The notes under the pieces: generated by a model
The model's input: the letters and a program-made list of their open reading frames with translations, nothing else
What the model was told of the DNA's origin: nothing
Database searches by the model: none
Program-made: the position numbers and the translations under genes
Origin: a virus
Length of the DNA: 22,132 nucleotides
Direction: 5' to 3' (one strand)
Virus record (IMG/VR): IMGVR_UViG_3300044972_000420
Coordinates: 1-22,132 of that record
Shown: in pieces, positions 22,070 to 22,132 of the stretch
Position numbering within the stretch: the stretch's first letter is position 1
How the letters are laid out: every line of letters begins with the position of its first letter

Positions 22070-22132
22070 TTAAAATGGGAGTGATTCGTCTTTAACTGTT
22101 GTTTCATCTGTCATTTTCGGGTTGTTCTCCCC
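22070..22132 (-). CDS. C-terminal end of a probable single-stranded DNA-binding protein
   Basis: Only 20 residues are visible before the right edge: GENNPKMTDETTVKDESLPF. The end 'DESLPF' is close to the acidic C-terminal tip of SSB ('DDDIPF' or 'DDLPF'), which recruits replication and repair partners, and the preceding Gly-, Asn- and Pro-containing residues match an SSB linker. The frame is open to the edge and stops 2 bases before the next start. Other phage proteins also end in xLPF, so the rest of the gene is needed. Confidence 0.5.
   Translation of the reverse strand, partial: GENNPKMTDETTVKDESLPF

Overview
The window is a late (virion structural and packaging) module of a tailed phage or prophage. 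Every credible gene is on the minus strand, so the window reads from right to left. Genes are packed with almost no spacing: many junctions are 4-base ATGA overlaps or 1-base TAATG overlaps, which suggests one long, translationally coupled transcript. A long-tailed (siphovirus-like) virion is inferred from the 1018-residue tape measure protein and the absence of any contractile-sheath gene. A Bacteroidota host is inferred from A-rich rather than Shine-Dalgarno-like leaders and from the style of the capsid, portal, distal-tail and baseplate proteins. No integrase, lysis gene, tRNA, IS element or CRISPR array was seen, so temperate or lytic lifestyle cannot be decided.

Layout, in the direction of transcription. 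(1) 22132-20129: the end of a protein with an SSB-like tail, small charged or ribbon-helix-helix-like proteins, a GT-B glycosyltransferase and two unknown small proteins. (2) 20132-18817: a ParB/Srx-fold protein and a second glycosyltransferase of the TET-associated (TAGT) type; with the GT-B enzyme these look like a DNA base glycosylation cassette next to the terminase. (3) 18806-17279: small and large terminase subunits. (4) 17273-16409: three small proteins, two of them paralogues. (5) 16409-15331: a two-frame gene joined by a T9 slippery run, a candidate programmed -1 frameshift in a tail assembly chaperone. (6) 15334-8823: a modular receptor-binding protein with 20-residue repeats, a tail-fibre-like protein, a neck or tail-completion candidate, a distal tail protein and a baseplate protein. 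(7) 8823-5767: the tape measure. (8) 5766-5160: a zinc-finger-like and an HTH-like small protein. (9) 5133-1: a ClpP-type prohead protease with extra N- and C-terminal regions, a small head protein, major capsid protein, a possible tail tube protein, an unknown protein, the portal, and the start of a head-tail connector.

Tail genes therefore precede head genes, and the portal lies near the far end, unlike the usual terminase-portal-protease-capsid-tail order. Two segments are strikingly AT-rich against a background near 50% G+C: the glycosyltransferase at 18817-19599 with the 3' end of its upstream neighbour, and the receptor-binding tip at 13646-14140. Both are the kinds of genes phages exchange under selection from hosts.
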